DNA of 41,134 nt from Cymbomonas tetramitiformis. Taxonomy: Eukaryota > Chlorophyta > Pyramimonadophyceae > Pyramimonadales > Pyramimonadaceae. Below the pieces are notes generated by a model that made no database searches, was not told where the DNA came from, and saw only the letters and a list, made by a program, of their open reading frames with translations. Both the position numbers and the translations under genes were made by a program. Location of the stretch: NCBI GenBank assembly GCA_001247695.2, contig LGRX02012658.1, positions 1 through 41,134 of the forward strand. The letters are read 5' to 3'. Position 1 is the stretch's first letter. The number at the start of each line of letters is the position of its first letter. Below are positions 10,295 to 20,930 of this stretch, in pieces.

Positions 10295-13200
10295 GATCAG
10301 CCTGAAGATGCCACTGAAGCAAGTGGCCGGATTGAGAGTATCTCAGAAGAAGTCCTTTCCAGTCTGACATTGCAGTTTCAGCAGATGGACAATCCCACAG
10401 AACACATCGCACAGATGCAGTCTCAAACAGCACAGCTGAAATCACAGAAGAAGCTGTTGTTGTATAAAGGGAAAGTTTATGGACAGAGTACTCACATTTT
10501 GGTAGATCCAGGAGCCACATCGTCTTTCATCGACAGACAGTTCGCTGCTCAGCTTGGTATACCTCCCACAGATTCTTCATCATTTTCAGTGGGATTGGCT
10601 GGAGGAAGCCAACTACCATGCACATCCTATCTTCCCAATGCTACATTCACGCTGGGCAAGTATAAGGATTCGGTAGATCTCTACATCATTGACATGAAAC
10701 CATTCACTGTCATTCTGGGTCAAGATTGGTTGGAGAGGAGGAATCCACATATTGACTTTCAGACCAAAAATCTGACGATCACTAGGAAGCATTCATCAGG
10801 CTCCAGTATTCGCACAGTATTGTCCAGAGTTGAGCAGACTCCAGACTCAGATGGCCTTCCTGAAATGGAATTGGTCAGTGCCACCACTATGAGGAAACAT
10901 CTCCGTCGCATTCGATCCAGTGGTTCGGCTGAAGAAGCCGTAGCATATCTCTTTTTCCTCTCCGAGGTCGATGGTGAATTGGTCTTTGCAGCATCAGACT
11001 CAGACACCACAATGGAAGACCCCGAGGTCACAGCAGCACGTGATCAAGTGAGAGAAGACTTTTCAGACGTTTTCCAAGAGGATCTTCCGGCTGGTCATAG
11101 GCCAGAGCGGTTTGAAGGTGGATATCATAGAATCGACATCGAACCTGGACATAAGCCTCCTTCACAGCCAGTACGCACCATTCCAGCACCCATGATGGAG
11201 GAACTCAAACGGCAAATCATCAAATATGTCGAGTTGGGTATCCTTCGTCCATCATCATCGCCATATGGATGCCCAATCATTTTCGCTCCTAAGCCAGGGG
11301 GAAAGTGGAGGATGTGTTGTGATTATCGTGCCCTGAATAACATCACCGTCAAGGACACGTATCCACTACCACCACATGACACCCTACTAGAGCAGCTGAA
11401 GGGATCAAGATGGTTCAGTAGATTTGATTTCAACCAGTTCTTTCACCAAATCCCCATTCATCCGGATGATATACATAAAACTGCTATTCGCACCAGATAC
11501 GGTTCTTATGAATGGACAGTTATGCCTTTCGGATTGACCAATGCTCCTGCAACAGCACTTCGTGTAGGAAATCGGGCATTTTTCGACTTCATCGACCAGT
11601 TCCTTGTCATATTCATGGACGACACTATCGTATACAGTCCAGATTTTGACAGTCATGTGAAGCATGTTCGACAGTTCCTCCAGCGTTGCAGAGATCACCA
11701 GTTTTTCATCAGGCCTTCAAAGGTGGAGTTGTTCGTTAAATCTATAGATTTTATCGGACATCACATATCTGAAGCAGGCCTATCCATCATCGAAGACAGG
11801 ATCAGAGCAGTCATGGCAATTCAGCCTCCAGTGTCTTATGGTCCTACCGTTGGAAAGCAGCCTCTACGCCGTATGGCTAAAGATGGCAAGTCATCCCTTC
11901 GGTCATTCTTGGGCATGGTTGGTCAATTTAGGAGATTCATACCAAAGTTCTCCAAAGTTGCCGAACCTCTCAATCGTCTCCTTAAAGATAATGCAGAATT
12001 TGTCTGGGAATCTGAGCAGCAGCAGGCATTTGATAACCTCAAAAGTGCCATATGTAACGCTCCAGTATTACAACTTCCAGATCAGAAACTGCCATCTATT
12101 TTGGAGGTCGATGGATCAGGCACACACGTTGGCCAAGTATTACTCCAGGATCAAGGAAAAGGTATGAAGCCATGTGGCTATCACAGCGTCACTCTATCCG
12201 ATACACAGAGACGTTGGCCTATTCCTGAGATCGAGCTATTTGCCATTGTGGAAGGCTTCCGATTCTTTCGCCACATCTTGTTGGGAGCTCCTGAGACTAT
12301 TGTACGCTCAGATCATCAGCCACTGGTTTATTTCCAGACCAAATCCACACTGAGCCCCAAACAGGCACGGTGGTTGGACGAACTCTCTGAGTACAACTTC
12401 CGTATAGAGCACATTGCTGGCGAGAAGAATAAGGTTGCAGACGCACTTACGCGTATCTCTGCACTTTTTGAACTTACTGATTGTCTTCATCATATGGACA
12501 TCAGCGAGGTCATTTCATCTGCAGATCCTACATTCATTGCTCTTATATCTTCTTCATCAGCTCATCAGCTACACGACATCATTATATCCGAATATGATCG
12601 TGACACATTTGCACAGACTATTTTGGCTAAGCTGACATCATCGACTTCATCACAGTCAGTCAGCAGCTACACCTTCGAGCTCATTCAGGGGTTGATCTAT
12701 CGTAAGACCATATATGGCAGACAGCTGTACATTCCACCAACAGCTAAAGTCCCCACAGATGACGGTGAGATCACACAGCTTCGCCACATTCTTCTTCATG
12801 AGTGCCACTCAGCCACTATTTCTGGTCATGTAGGCAAAAATCGCATGCTTCATCTTCTGCGTAGCCGGTATTAATGGCCAGGAATGACAACGGCAGCTAT
12901 CAAGTACATTCGGGAGTGCCCCGTTTGTCAGCGCCAGAAAACGAGGCGACACAAGCCTTATGGTCAGGCACACATACGATATTCTGAGCCTAAGACAAAA
13001 TGGCTTGATGTATCTCTTGATTGGATCACTGATCTGCCTATCACCACTAATGGGCACGACAGTATATTTGTGGTAATGTGCCAATTCTCTCATCGTTGTC
13101 TTCTCATTCCCTTCAGCATGACCTGGACAGCTCAGCATACTGCTTCTATATATATGCAGCATATCTTCAAGCTCCATGGTCTTCCGAGGAACATCATCTC

Positions 13201-14155
13201 AGATCGAGACACCAGATTCACCTCTACATTCTGGCAAACACTGTGGAAATCTACTGGTACGAGATTGTCCATGACATCGTCACACCATCCACAGTCGAAT
13301 GCTGCCAATGAGAGAAGCCATGCCTTCATTGAGGACATCCTCAGGTATTTTTCAAATTGTTGATTCATGATATGATTTCACCATCCTCTGGTTTACAAAC
13401 TGATTAGTAGCATTTTCATTTTCAGGTGTTGTTGCAACGATACTTCAGCCAATTCGTGGGAGGACAAGTTGCCTCTGGTGGAGTTTGCAATTAACAATAC
13501 CGTTTCTGCATCAACTGGTTATTCACCATTTTATCTCGACTCGATGGCGCAACCACTTTCGCCTCATGATCTAGTTATCACTATTCCGCCAGAAGCTCCT
13601 GTTCCAATACAAAGAGCTATTCGAGATCATTTTGACCAGTACTCGGCTGTTCATGCCAACGCGGTAGACAACATTTCCCGAGCAGCAGAAATTAGCCAAA
13701 CCAGATTCAATAAGACTCACATGCCTAAGCAGTTTGCAGTTGGGCAGAAAGTTCTTTTACGGACCGAGTTTATTCAATGGACTGGTTTGACAGAGGCAGG
13801 CAGACACTTTAAGCAACCATATATTGGGCCGTTCACTATTTCCAAAGTGCTTAGCCATGGACGTGCATACGAGTTAGATTTCGGAAATCTTGATATCCGT
13901 ATTCATCCGGTACAGCCTGTTTCCAGATTAGAGCTGTACAATGACTCGATCCAAGCACCTTTGCCTCTGCCACAGATGATCACCGAAGAAGGGCAACCAC
14001 TGTTTGAGATATCACATATACTCTCGGATAAGTTCACTAGAGGTGTCAAATACTACTTAGTGCGATATGCAGGCTACGGCCCTGAGCATGACACCTGGGT
14101 CAAAGCCACAGAGCTGACCAATGCAGCAGACATCATAGCTGCCTATGAAGGCTAA
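10262..14155 (+). pseudogene. pol: pol (PR, RT, RNase H, integrase, chromodomain), with in-frame stop
   Basis: Pol copies RNA into DNA and integrates it. Domains in order: aspartic protease with VDPGATS (from 10502; the usual DSG is DPG) and a VILGQDWL flap-side motif; reverse transcriptase with FMDD at 11612-11623 in place of the common YLDD or YVDD; RNase H (about 12090-12440, VDGSGTHVG...RSDHQPL); integrase zinc region (H..H..C..C, 12780-12945); and integrase core with catalytic Asp, Asp, Glu in SLDWI, SDRDT and ANERSH. A TAA at 12872-12874 replaces a codon just before the conserved WPGM segment. The core is interrupted at 13345-13425 by an 81-nt, stop-containing, intron-like insert. The C-terminal block (13426-14155) ends in a chromodomain (YLVRYAGYGPEHDTW...), which in chromoviruses guides insertion to marked chromatin. 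The stop probably inactivates this copy. Confidence 0.92.
13345..13425 (+). other. 81-nt intron-like insert inside integrase
   Basis: Begins GTATTT after CTCAG and ends in a T-rich tract plus TTTTCAG. It contains a stop. Removing it joins EDILR to ...WEDKLPLVEFAINN in frame, matching the usual spacing of gypsy integrases. 81 is a multiple of three. Confidence 0.7.
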
Positions 14156-15189
14156 ACATTATATTAAGCCTTATGCCCTTACTTCTTGTAATATATACTA
14201 ATACATGTCGATCATCTATATAACCTTGCTCTTAATGTTTATCATTATGTTGCATTGAAGCAGGAATTGATCTTTCCTTGCTAAAGGTGTAGTGAGCCTT
14301 GTTCAAAATCATACCCTTGCACAGATACGCACACATGCGAGATATCATATCTGTGGATAAATAAAAAACTGCTAAATGCTACCTTTGCCAAAACCGTGGT
14401 TTGTCATCGGATTCTTGGCCAGTCATCCGAAGCTACCGGAGATATTGACTGAGGTAGACGGAGTTGTGATCCTAAGTTGTGCTTGACAAACATAACTAAA
14501 TAAATTTCACATTAGTACGTGGCGAATCCATTCTCACTCATCGCGATAGATGTTCGTCAAAGCGTGCGTACTGGACAAAATATTGAGGAGTTGAGCAGAC
14601 CGGTAAAGGATTATAAGTCCAATTCCGTTAAGCAGGGCCGCTCCGTTTGCATTAAAACAAGCCGCTTTGTTCGTTTATTATCGAAATCGGGCTCCCCATC
14701 ACCGCCTAGGATCCTCCAAAGTAGCTTAAGGAGGGGAGGAAGAGTTGGGTGCACTATATCAGGCCGAGAATCGTTCGAATATAATTCGTTATAATCGTGG
14801 GATCATCGATCGCGCAAAGGCGACGACGGCTAACGCAAATAATCCGCAACGTAGACTTCGGATGCTTTGAATCGTCTAGCACATACATGATAACGTGTGG
14901 ATCAATCAGTAATCCAGCGTAGGATTGTATCGCGAAAACGCTCTTCATTGAACCTTGGAGCGTCACTCAACGATACGATTTCCGGAAAGGTGGGCTACAT
15001 CCTAAGGACTGTATGGCTAAATGCCTAAGGTGAGGGACTAAAGTGGACTCAGTTCCCCCAATAACCTAAAAACACCATGAGGGACGCCTCAAATCGGTGT
15101 AAGAAGACTGGTACCAGCAAGAAGCGACAACAACAAAGACATCAAAGACATATACAAAGGTATGCCCGTTGTGAGGTCACAACTCTCTT
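14156..15189 (+). other. 3' untranslated part of the retrotransposon
   Basis: About 1 kb between the chromodomain stop and the polypurine tract. Short open frames here lack coding character. An AATAAA lies near 14358. Confidence 0.6.
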
Positions 15190-15200
15190 AAGAGGGGAGA
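15190..15200 (+). promoter_or_regulatory. polypurine tract
   Basis: AAGAGGGGAGA lies 2 nt before the 3' LTR, the expected place for plus-strand DNA priming. Confidence 0.85.
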
Positions 15201-15202
15201 TC

Positions 15203-15818
15203 TGTCAGGGTTATGACCGATGACATATGTGTCATACGTGTCATACCTGTCATACCTGTCATACCATGTCATGTCATGTCATGTCATATATTATTATGAC
15301 AGTCGGTCATGTCATATATTATTATGACAGTCGACAGTATGGTCGATCATGACTGTACAGGTCGAGTCGCGTCATACATTTATGACAGTCGTCAGTACGG
15401 TCGACTATGACATGTACAGTCATACCATTTGTCATTCACTCACCTTGAGTGACACCTGTCATCGAGAGGCCAGGTTGTGGCATCGAGATGACAAAGCAAG
15501 ATGAAGTCTTGAAGAACTGAAAGTGTTCGGAGAAAACTCATCTTCGCTTCTAGCATGTTCTGAACAAGCATGCGAGTATCATATGGCTTATTCGTTCAGC
15601 CGATACTGATTGTTCAACCAATGCCTTCGGTTCACAACCCAATTGTGGTGGCATCTATGAGATGCGGGGCATTGCGTAAAATGAGGTAGCGTTGGGCTAC
15701 AGCAGTCACTTCTGAAGAAGCACTGCACTCATATCCACACAGACGCTGCGTGAGCTATTAACGTTCCATAATAGCCTCGCTATATATCATATATCATATC
15801 GCTTCCAAGCGAACCCTT
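15203..15818 (+). repeat. 3' LTR
   Basis: Direct repeat of 5011-5621, starting TGTCAGGG and ending ...AGCGAACCCTT. Two clear substitutions (near 15518 and 15629) and a small microrepeat change separate it from the left copy. Confidence 0.93.
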
Positions 15819-16600
15819 CACCGTATGGAAGACCGCATGGACACCGTATGGACACCCGGATGGACACCGGATGGACACCGTATGGACAGTCGTATAGACG
15901 ATCAGAATTCTCTATTCCGCACGTATGGACGAAGGCATCCATACGTATGGAGGGGCCTATTACCCGTATGGATCGGCATGTTCACACGTATGGACGTAGC
16001 CGTCCGTACGTATGGACATAAACATGTACATATGAACATGCGGATACGAACAATCAACATATCCAAGCGTATGGACACCTACGTCCGTACGTGTGGACGG
16101 TCTTTCATCCGTATGGACGTAGGTGTCCGCACGTCTGGACGGAGTCATTGCTAAAAGAGCTTAAGGATAAGAATAGTAAATATATCCACACGCGTGATTA
16201 TGTGCGTCCATACGTGCGGACAGTGATTCGTCCGGATGGACGTAGGTGTCCGCACGCGTGGACGATGGTTTTATCAACATATTTTACCGATCCACGCGTA
16301 TGGACATCGGTGTCCGTACGTGTGGATAGCTTATAATAATACAATTCCATGCATATGGACGATACCGTCCATACGTATGAACAACAATTTCAACCAGTCC
16401 ACCCGCACGAACGGCGATATCCGTGCGCGTGGACGAAGGTGACCACACGTATGGACTTGCACTTTACCAAGTCCACACGTGCGGATATATTGAAATATTG
16501 TTTGAATATTGCACCCGTATGGACTACATACGATCGGGCTCACTTCGCTCACTCCACCCGTATGGACCGAGTGGTCCATACGGTTGGACAAGGAGTCTTA
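15819..16600. repeat. array of 16-bp GTCC..GGAC palindromes with 6-bp spacers
   Basis: Sites of the form GTCC-RYRCGYRY-GGAC lie at 16002-16017, 16083-16098, 16125-16140, 16206-16221, 16248-16263, 16312-16327, 16367-16382, 16419-16434 and 16441-16456. Most have a half-site or whole site exactly 6 bp to the left; spacers include GTAGCC, ACCTAC, GTAGGT (twice), ATCGGT, GATACC, GGCGAT and GAAGGT. The best stretch, 16397-16456, has three sites at a strict 22-bp period. Flanks GTCC and GGAC are constant, while the centre varies mostly by transitions that keep purines and pyrimidines alternating. The function is unknown. Confidence 0.9.
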
Positions 16601-16871
16601 CGGCATACGTGTGTGTTTCAGGGTTTGTGCCTGTGCACCTTTCGATTCTATTTCACAACGCAGGCAATGCTGTGTGTATGCGGATGCTACTGCCGGTTAA
16701 ATGAATATTAAATGCTTTGTGACGGAGTGAAGTGCGGGTATGCGAGCAGGCACACTGACATGTTCGAAAGCAGTACAATTTTTAAAAGAAATCACATACA
16801 GCAAAAACACGTTTACATTAAAATATGTTTACTTTCCTAAATAAACTAAGTACTCTACATACACATATACA

Positions 16872-16922
16872 GATCTATTACTTAAGGGCTCTACAGAACT
16901 ATTACTTAAGGGCTCTACAGAT
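16872..16922 (+). repeat. short tandem repeat, two copies of about 26 bp
   Basis: TATTACTTAAGGGCTCTACAG occurs twice in succession, followed by a diverged third partial copy near 16925. Otherwise 16600-17100 shows nothing recognisable. Confidence 0.7.
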
Positions 16923-17283
16923 CGCTTCCTTGGGGGCTCCGCAAATCCTGCGTGCGCATGTGCATGGTATCGCTTGGCCTGCCTGGCCTGCGAAAAAGAG
17001 CGCGTGTGCGGGTGTGGGATGGCGCGATCCGGGATCCAATGGTACCTGCAGTGTGCACAACTCACGTCAATAGATGCCCGTCTCACAAACGTGAGTAAAC
17101 ACGAAATCTGATATGCAGTCACAGAGGTTGCGAAAACCACATTATCGTACCGGACAACTATCCTGTTCTTAATAGTGCTGGAGACCTACGATGGCACCAC
17201 GTCGGCTTGGCTGCTGCGCACATACAACCAAACACCGCCAAGCCCATTCAGTGATTGAGCACATAAGGAATTAACAAGTCACG

Positions 17284-17462
17284 CACTGCGGAATACATTG
17301 TATTCGAATCAGCCAAATATCAACAACCCCATTCAGCAAAAGAGCACTTCAATAAAAGTCGATAACTGTCACTGCGGAGTAGGTTGGATTCGAACCAACA
17401 CGCGTTAGTCCGTTGATAACGGAACTCGCGGAATCCACCCCCTCACGCCGAGCTAGTATTAA
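17284..17462 (-). ncRNA. tRNA-like (possible SINE head or tRNA relic), tandemly diverged
   Basis: On the minus strand, GTTGG-TTCGAAT-CCAAC (near 17381-17397) forms a perfect T-arm and contains the RNA polymerase III B-box GGTTCGAATCC. About 55 nt upstream in that direction, TAGCTCGGCGTGAGG resembles an A-box. A CGCG..CGCG stem encloses CCG-TTATCAA-CGG, which could mimic an anticodon arm. The 5' acceptor strand does not pair with CTACTCC, so this is not an intact tRNA. A weaker copy (TGATTCGAATACAAT) lies at about 17293-17309, roughly 90 bp away. Confidence 0.35.
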
Positions 17463-17930
17463 GGATGCTATCGAGCTGGGAGCACCGCGCAATGGCGCTC
17501 ACACGAGACTGCTCACCTCAACACAGGGTGCTCGCCGTGATAAATGAAAGCAAATAAAATATGCCAAAAACAAAAAAGCACAGCAAAAAGGCATATGTGT
17601 GCTGCCGTGGCGGGGTTGCTTCAGTTCCAAAATTGCTTTTTGCCTCAGAGCCTTACTGTATCGGTAACTTATTTGAAGAGGTCAACCGAACGGAGAAATC
17701 GTCAACGGACGGGAGAAATCGCAGATCGATTTAAGATCCTTCGACGATTACTGGATACTCTGTTTATTTTAATTGTCACTCTTTACGTGTCAATCTGTTT
17801 CGCTATGTGACACGGGTGACACAGTCGGGGGGTGCGGGTGCGGGTGTCACTAATACTGCCCATCGCATCGCATGTGTCACGCGTTCGCGATTTTTTAATC
17901 GTATTTTTCGATACGGTATTCCCGATCGAA
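17463..17930. other. intergenic, nothing recognised
   Basis: No gene, RNA or repeat could be supported; a GTGACAC...GTGTCAC inverted pair lies near 17807-17850. Confidence 0.35.
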
Positions 17931-17939
17931 TTTCAATTC

Positions 17940-18560
17940 CATGTGCTGTCCGTACGGGAAACTGTACGCTGTCCATACGGTTTTTATGTTTTTATTTTCC
18001 ATGAGGTCAGTTTTTTTTTGCGTCCGTGCGTGTAAAAAAACCGTCCATGGGACATGAATCATACGGACAGTCAAGGCTAACTCGGATGGACAGCGTATGG
18101 ACTGCTAACTAACGTTTCCTCGCGTGTGGACAGTTTTCAACAAAAAACGTACAAACACTATAAAGTCGTACGAAAACACGTAATTCACCGTGTGCTTTTG
18201 CTATCCATCCATGCGGACTGTTCAAAATGTGTTGATATTTCCAACCACATGGACAGACCGTCCATGGGACATGCGGACGTACGAAAATGTGCCAATTCAT
18301 ACGAAAATTCGTACGAAACCCATATGGACAGCTAACTGACGTTTCCACGCGTGTGGACAACCGCTCTCATGGAACCGTATGGACTAGAATGCTTGCGGAA
18401 TCCACACGGACAACACATAGCGTCCATCCATAATCTAACGTGTGTACGACGAGTTTACAACCTTGACGTAAGTGTCGGTGCATGCGCGCAGATGTGACAT
18501 GGAACGTATGAACATCGTTGTCCATACGCTAGAAACCTAAGCCGAGCGTACGAACGCCGT
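17940..18560. repeat. scattered TATGGAC/GTCCATA motif cluster
   Basis: More than a dozen variants of the GTCC/GGAC half-sites appear, looser than at 15.8-16.6 kb. One 38-bp segment (near 18094 and 18324) is duplicated: TATGGAC(T/A)GCTAACT(A/G)ACG followed by TTTCC(T/A)CGCGTGTGGACA. Confidence 0.7.
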
Positions 18561-18607
18561 ACGGACGCCGTACGGATAACGTACGAACTACAAAATGTCA
18601 TTTTGTG

Positions 18608-18765
18608 CGCGGTACGCTGGCGCGGTACGCTGGCGCGGTACGCTGGCGCGGTACGCTGGCGCGGTACGCTGGCGCGGTACGCTGGCGCGGTACGCTGTCG
18701 CTGGCGCGGTACGCTGGCGCGGTACGCTGACGCGGTACGCTGGCGCGGGGGTACGCTGGCGCGGT
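18608..18765. repeat. 13-bp minisatellite, about 11 units
   Basis: ACGCTGGCGCGGT is repeated head to tail with a few internal length variants. Thirteen is coprime to three and the unit lacks stops, so it yields open frames (Val-Arg-Trp-Arg or Arg-Gln-Arg type) on both strands that are not genes. Confidence 0.92.
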
Positions 18766-18888
18766 CGAAGTGGCCGAGCTTCTCATTATACATCGACCTC
18801 CTGAAAAGTAAATTCTCTTCACAACGAAACAAGGCGCGGTATATCCATATCTCGGATATGTGATAATTGTATCGATATATGGCTACTG

Positions 18889-18930
18889 CCCAAAATCACG
18901 GTCCTGTCACAAGGACCGAAGTGATTTGGG
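18889..18930. repeat. long hairpin with GGTCCT/AGGACC core
   Basis: CCCAAAATCAC-GGTCCT pairs with AGGACC-GA-AGTGATTTGGG around a GTCACA loop, with one bulged A and a small internal mismatch. Confidence 0.8.
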
Positions 18931-19102
18931 GCTATCTGCCGCGTTTTTTTGATATAGTTGATATTTGAGTGTTTTGACACCATATTTGGGTGTCCAAGAA
19001 TTTATTCCGAACCTCTTTTGGGTGCTATACTCGATATGGGCATGATTGTGCTTGAGAGGAATGAAACGCGGGGGTAGTACCGACGAAAATTAAATAAAAA
19101 TG

Positions 19103-19124
19103 CCGGTCCTTTCACAAGGACCGG
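19103..19124. repeat. second GGTCCT hairpin with related loop
   Basis: CCGGTCCT and AGGACCGG form a perfect 8-bp stem around TTCACA. The core and loop match the hairpin at 18889-18930, and both are followed by GCCGCGT, indicating a diverged duplicate. Confidence 0.8.
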
Positions 19125-19576
19125 AGTGCCCGAAGCCGCGTACACCTACTAGATGGCTTCCTAATGCATCTAGCAATTAAACATATCATGTTTATGACCC
19201 AATAGTGCAAATTAGGACCTTAAAAATCTGTCAACCCATGCATATCTTGTCATACAACCTGATTCACGGGGTCCACTGCGTGATTTTTGGTGATGGTTGG
19301 GGACCGACCACACGCAACTACTATGCGCGAAAGATGAAGGTCCATCGATCGTGGGTTATCGCACCCCCAGCCAGAAATGCAAACGATCGAAGATCTGCTG
19401 CGATGCGTCTCGCGGGTAAGATTGTAGGTCGTTTGCGAGTTTATGTTGTTCCATACGGATGAACACCTTGTTCCGTCCAGACGGACGGCGCACGGCCACC
19501 GAATGGACGGCCTATTATGGACCATCCATCCAGTGTATGCCTTACAATGGGAATTCTTTGCAGACAAACCATCACC

Positions 19577-19942
19577 ATGAAGACTGCCACTCAACGCAAA
19601 GACCGGTGCAATCAAGTGGGTACGGGGTCTGAAGCGCTCGCGACTAATATGGGACCGCTAGCGAAGAAACTTCTGTAGCAAAAGTACAAGAACTCGAACA
19701 AGGTGCGGAAGGTAATTCAGGATGTTCCTTTCATGCCGGCTTGGCTTGCCCGGTACAAAGAAAATGCTGCCCCTTTGGCCATTCGACGACGAACTTATTG
19801 CTTGCAAGTTGTGTAGTTGGATCGCAAGGCGGATTTCTTCCGTGAACTCGATGGTAACAGTACCTGTAGTAGCGAGGATGACCGTAGTAGTTCTGATTCA
19901 GATGATTGCATGCGGATGATACACGATGTATTATATATGTAA
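19577..19942 (+). pseudogene. 121-codon reading frame broken by two TAG codons
   Basis: From ATG at 19577 to TAA at 19940 one frame has protein character throughout, apart from TAG at 19676-19678 and 19814-19816. Segments read QKYKNSNKVRKVIQDVPFMP..., ENAAPLAIRRRTYCLQVV and LDRKADFFRELDG, followed by an acidic Ser/Asp tail. AATAAA directly follows the stop. I do not recognise the family; the basic block with acidic tail would fit the C-terminus of an element-encoded or regulatory protein. Both stops could be C-to-T changes of glutamine codons. Stop read-through is a less likely alternative. Confidence 0.4.
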
Positions 19943-19944
19943 AT

Positions 19945-20180
19945 AAACCGTGTGTACGGACACCTGTATGCACACGCCTGATTCCGCTCATTCATGCGGC
20001 AAACCCTCATTCACACGTGCGAATGCATGTGTCCACACGCGTGTTTCAACGAACTCGCTCCAATTTCGACGTCCATACGTAAGGATTGGCGAATTCCGAT
20101 CTCCCATACGTCTGTCCACACGTCGTCCGTACGCATGGGTTCGTTCGGCGACACGCCCCTACGTATGGTGCCCATATATG
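19945..20180. repeat. GTCC/GGAC half-site cluster leading into satellite
   Basis: Variants of GTCCACACG and GTCCGTACG in both orientations (for example near 20030, 20080 and 20113-20140) precede the satellite. Confidence 0.65.
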
Positions 20181-20930
20181 GCTGATGAAGGGGCAAGTAA
20201 CGCTCGGGCACACCCAGGCCCGGGTGCAATGGCTGTACACACGTGCGGACAAGCGCAAACGAGTGGCGCAGCACGGGCCTCACACTGTCCATACGCCCGT
20301 CCACACGTCGTCCGTACGCGTCGGTACGACCCAGGGACACGCCCCCATGGTGTCCATGTGGCTGATGAAGGGGCAGGAAATGCTCGGGTACACCCAGGCC
20401 CGGGTGCAATGGCTGTCCACACGTGCGGACAAGCGCAAACGAGTGGCACGGCACGGGCCTCACACTGTCCATACGCCCGTCCACACGTCGTCCGTACGCG
20501 TCGGTACGACCCAGGGACACGCCCCCATGGTGTCCATGTGGCTGATGAAGGGGCAGGAAATGCTCGGCGGTACACCCAGGCCCGGGTGCAATGGGTGTCC
20601 ACACGTGCGGACAAGCACAAAAGAGTGGCACGGCGCGGGCCTCACACTGTCCATACGCCCGTCCACACGTCGTCCGTACGCATCGGTACGTCCAGGGACA
20701 CGTCCACATGGTGTCCACATGGCTGAGGAGGGGGCAAGCAGTGCTCGGGTACACCCAGGCCCGGGTGCAATGGGTGTCCACACGTGCGGACAAGCGCAAA
20801 AGAGTGGCACGGCACGGGCCTCACACTGTCCATACGCCCGTCCACACGTCGTCCGTACGCGTCGGTACGGTCCAGGGACACGTCCCCACGGTGTCCATAT
20901 GGCTGAGGAGGGGTAGAAGCGGCATTTCTC
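20181..20930. repeat. 180-bp satellite, about four copies, containing the palindrome motif
   Basis: The word GCTGATGAAG or GCTGAGGAG recurs at 20181, 20361, 20541, 20722 and 20902, giving units of 180, 180, 181 and 180 bp. Each unit contains GTCCACACGTGCGGAC (the first copy a variant with GTAC at its left), plus further GTCCATACG, GTCCACACG and GTCCGTACG half-sites. Because 180 is a multiple of three, several overlapping frames of 250-276 codons stay open on both strands; I regard these as repeat artefacts. Confidence 0.92.

Larger units (their letters stand above)
5011..15818 (+). mobile_element. Ty3/gypsy chromovirus LTR retrotransposon, about 10.8 kb
   Basis: Two near-identical long direct repeats (5011-5621 and 15203-15818) bound gag, protease, reverse transcriptase, RNase H, integrase and a C-terminal chromodomain, in the order typical of Ty3/gypsy chromoviruses. 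A candidate primer site follows the left LTR and a polypurine tract precedes the right one. The LTRs differ only by a few substitutions and a small change in a GTCAT-rich microrepeat, so the insertion is recent. The host sequence TCACCGTATG occurs on both sides; this exceeds the usual 4-6 bp duplication, and the exact LTR ends are blurred because the target itself repeats that word. This copy looks inactive: gag is frameshifted and pol has a stop codon. The 3.3-kb 5' leader is unusually long. Confidence 0.95.

Noticed and set aside
14519..14794. 91-codon frame after pol
   Set aside because: Lies in the retrotransposon 3' region, no recognisable domain, and composition like its non-coding surroundings.
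15819..16600. CRISPR array
   Set aside because: Repeats are 16 bp and degenerate and spacers only 6 bp, in a eukaryotic context without cas genes.
17370..17462. Functional tRNA gene
   Set aside because: T-arm is good but the acceptor stem does not pair and the anticodon arm is irregular.
18595..18863. Arg/Trp-rich and Pro/Arg-rich genes on both strands
   Set aside because: Translation of the 13-bp minisatellite in different frames.
19950..20916. Long overlapping frames of 258-276 codons on both strands in the satellite
   Set aside because: They arise because the 180-bp unit is a multiple of three without stops; all overlap and have low-complexity repeats.
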